From assembly GCF_963678635.1 (NCBI RefSeq), contig NC_087070.1, positions 33,867,955 to 33,931,954 on the forward strand: DNA of 64,000 nt. The letters are read 5' to 3'. Below are positions 62,702 through 64,000 of this stretch, in pieces. Each line of letters begins with the position of its first letter. The first letter of the stretch is position 1. The notes beneath the pieces are model-generated. The model searched no databases. It saw only the letters and a list, made by a program, of their open reading frames with translations, and had not been told where the DNA came from. The position numbers were made by a program, and so were the translations under genes. This stretch comes from Symsagittifera roscoffensis (Eukaryota; Xenacoelomorpha; Acoela; Convolutidae).

Positions 62702-64000
62702 ATGCCGAACTCTACTTCTATCGCGACACCTGTTCCTTGCCAGCAGTGCGGAAAAATACTGAGCTCTAAAAAGAACTTGAGAAGACATGAGCAAAAAGTT
62801 CACAAGATCCTTCCTCCCCCTCCTCCTCAAACTGTTTGCGATGAGTGTCTCGAGTCATTCGAGAGTTTGTCGGAAGCCCGAGAGCACGTCGAGCTGGTAC
62901 ATGACATGACTTCGAATAGTCATTGTATCTATTGCCATACAATATTTCTCACCGCGGAAAGCTATGGACAACACTTGCTGAAGAAGCACGCATTGCCAGT
63001 TTGGGACGGCATTGAGACGACGTCTTCCGCTGCCCCAACGGAAAGCGCGTTCAGAGGCAAATTGCGTCGATACGATCTCATAGTTGGTGAAAAAGAAATG
63101 GATTTGCTTCAAGTCATGATGCAAAACAAGGAGGAAATAGATGCTCTTATACTGGAAAGGGTCAAAGAGGGTCCGAACAAGGTGCAATTCCACGTGGAAG
63201 TGGGAATGATCAAAATTCCCACTGTGCAAGACGGGGACAGTGGAAACTTCGAAAGGACCATGCTGTTTCTGAACACTAAGACATTGACAGTGTACTTCGA
63301 GGGAATAGCTGGGGTTCAATTCTTGGAACTGATTGAACATATGGTCAACCAAGTCAATTCGTTCTCTTCTCATGGTAGCGGATGGATTATTGACAGAATT
63401 GAAAAATTGCAAATCAGTTTCGCGGCCTTCTCACCAATAAGAGCAGGATCCTACCTCGAGCTACCTGATGCACTCAGCGCAGCATCTACTCTGCTCACAA
63501 ATATCAACACTAAAGATGATGACCGTTGCTTTCTCTACTGCTTTGTTGCCGCATATCACAATGTGAATGAGCCGGCCCTCTACCCCACATCTAGACGGTG
63601 TCTGGAGAAAAACAAAGTCTCAACCTACAATCTCGACAAAGAAGGAATTGTGAAAATTAATGGGGAATACGAAATGCCAATGGGTCTGATGGATATGGAC
63701 AGATTTGAAAAGTTGAACAATTGTCAAATCAACGTCTTCCGGTAAGCAAATTCTAATTGCCTTCTAAAAATTTTAAAATTCCTTCAATAATGTTCTTCAC
63801 CTATTCAAACACCCTTTTTATTTCATTCCAAACCTAGGTATTAAAATTATTTTTCTGTTCAGGTACAACGATGGCGAATTGTTGCCCATAAGAGTATCGA
63901 GCAGATTCACTACTAGCCTGATTGTGGACTTGTTGCTGCTGACAGATGGATCAAAATATCACTATGTGTTGATAAGTGATCTCCAGAAACTGGTCGAGTA
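62702..64000 (+). CDS. Polinton-type protein-primed DNA polymerase, N-terminal part (runs off window)
   Basis: Starts at ATG 62702 with three C2H2 fingers (CQQCGKILSSKKNLRRHEQK, CDECLESFESLSEAREH, CIYCHTIFLTAESYGQH), as in the element 1 polymerase start. The domain RIEKLQISFAAFSPIRAGSY, DDRCFLYCFVAAYHNVN and INVFRY precedes PIRVSSR and KYHYVLISDLQKLV, a block found upstream of the exonuclease domain in Polinton PolBs. Catalytic domains lie beyond the window. A GT-AG intron is apparent at 63742-63862. The visible part looks whole and is notably GC-richer than the late genes. Confidence 0.8.
63742..63862 (+). other. Intron in the polymerase gene
   Basis: GTAAGC donor and TTTTTCTGTTCAG acceptor, 121 bp. 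Splicing joins CG to G and continues the frame INVFRYNDGELLPIRVSS. The intron itself has in-frame stops. Confidence 0.8.

Larger units (their letters stand above)
50140..64000. mobile_element. Polinton/Maverick element 2 (right end outside window, decayed)
   Basis: Contains the same late-gene block as element 1 in the same order (PC4-like, conserved protein, exonuclease-like, membrane protein, ATPase, two conserved proteins, integrase, penton-like, core, capsid, protease). Early genes follow, and a polymerase gene faces the right edge. Protein similarity to element 1 is low, so it is a separate family and not a copy. It is a fossil with about ten breaks. Some genes, such as the integrase and protease, look whole. 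Terminal repeats could not be paired. Confidence 0.88.

Noticed and set aside
62702-63000. Host C2H2 zinc-finger transcription factor
   Set aside because: The downstream CFLYCFVAAYH and HYVLISDLQKLV block and the matching three-finger start of the element 1 polymerase point to a Polinton polymerase.

Overview
The window is AT-rich animal nuclear DNA. It holds introns with GT-AG or GC-AG borders, one clear host gene (a HOOK-family dynein adaptor), a LINE, a tRNA-derived SINE, a hAT transposon and two different Polinton/Maverick elements. The gene content fits an invertebrate animal, but I cannot name the species from sequence alone. Nothing suggests a bacterium: there are no operons with Shine-Dalgarno sites and no rRNA.

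Region 1 (1-23960, + strand) is the 3' half of the HOOK gene. Eight exons can be placed. They encode the end of the coiled coil, the conserved C-terminal SAWYNLG block, and an unusually long tail rich in Asn, Ser, Gln and Pro. The introns are large (up to about 7.8 kb) and hold several repeat families: a roughly 163-bp tandem repeat in three arrays, a tRNA-Leu-like SINE whose tail ends in a GCGAAGC/GCTTCGC hairpin, a longer dispersed family (called R1 here), and a decayed CR1/L2-like LINE with its own tandem repeats at the 3' end.

Region 2 (23961-26117) is mostly noncoding 3' flank. Region 3 (26118-43608) is a full-length Polinton of about 17.5 kb. It has terminal inverted repeats and a perfect 6-bp target duplication. 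Its protein-primed DNA polymerase is on the - strand at the left. To the right on the + strand follow PC4-like proteins, an exonuclease-like protein, a two-pass membrane protein, the packaging ATPase, integrase, penton-like protein, basic core protein, major capsid protein and protease. It is a fossil with roughly ten breaks.

Region 4 (43615-50100) is repeat-rich: a LINE reverse-transcriptase fragment, an approximately 700-bp tandem repeat interrupted by a 1.7-kb hAT element with 8-bp target duplication, a near-perfect 195-bp palindrome, and a small foldback element.

Region 5 (about 50140 to the right edge) is a second, distantly related Polinton. Its late-gene block is collinear with the first, but its early genes and polymerase lie at the opposite end. 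A 3.7-kb early-gene segment is bracketed by inverted repeats of about 110 bp. Its polymerase gene runs off the window and appears to contain a spliced intron.
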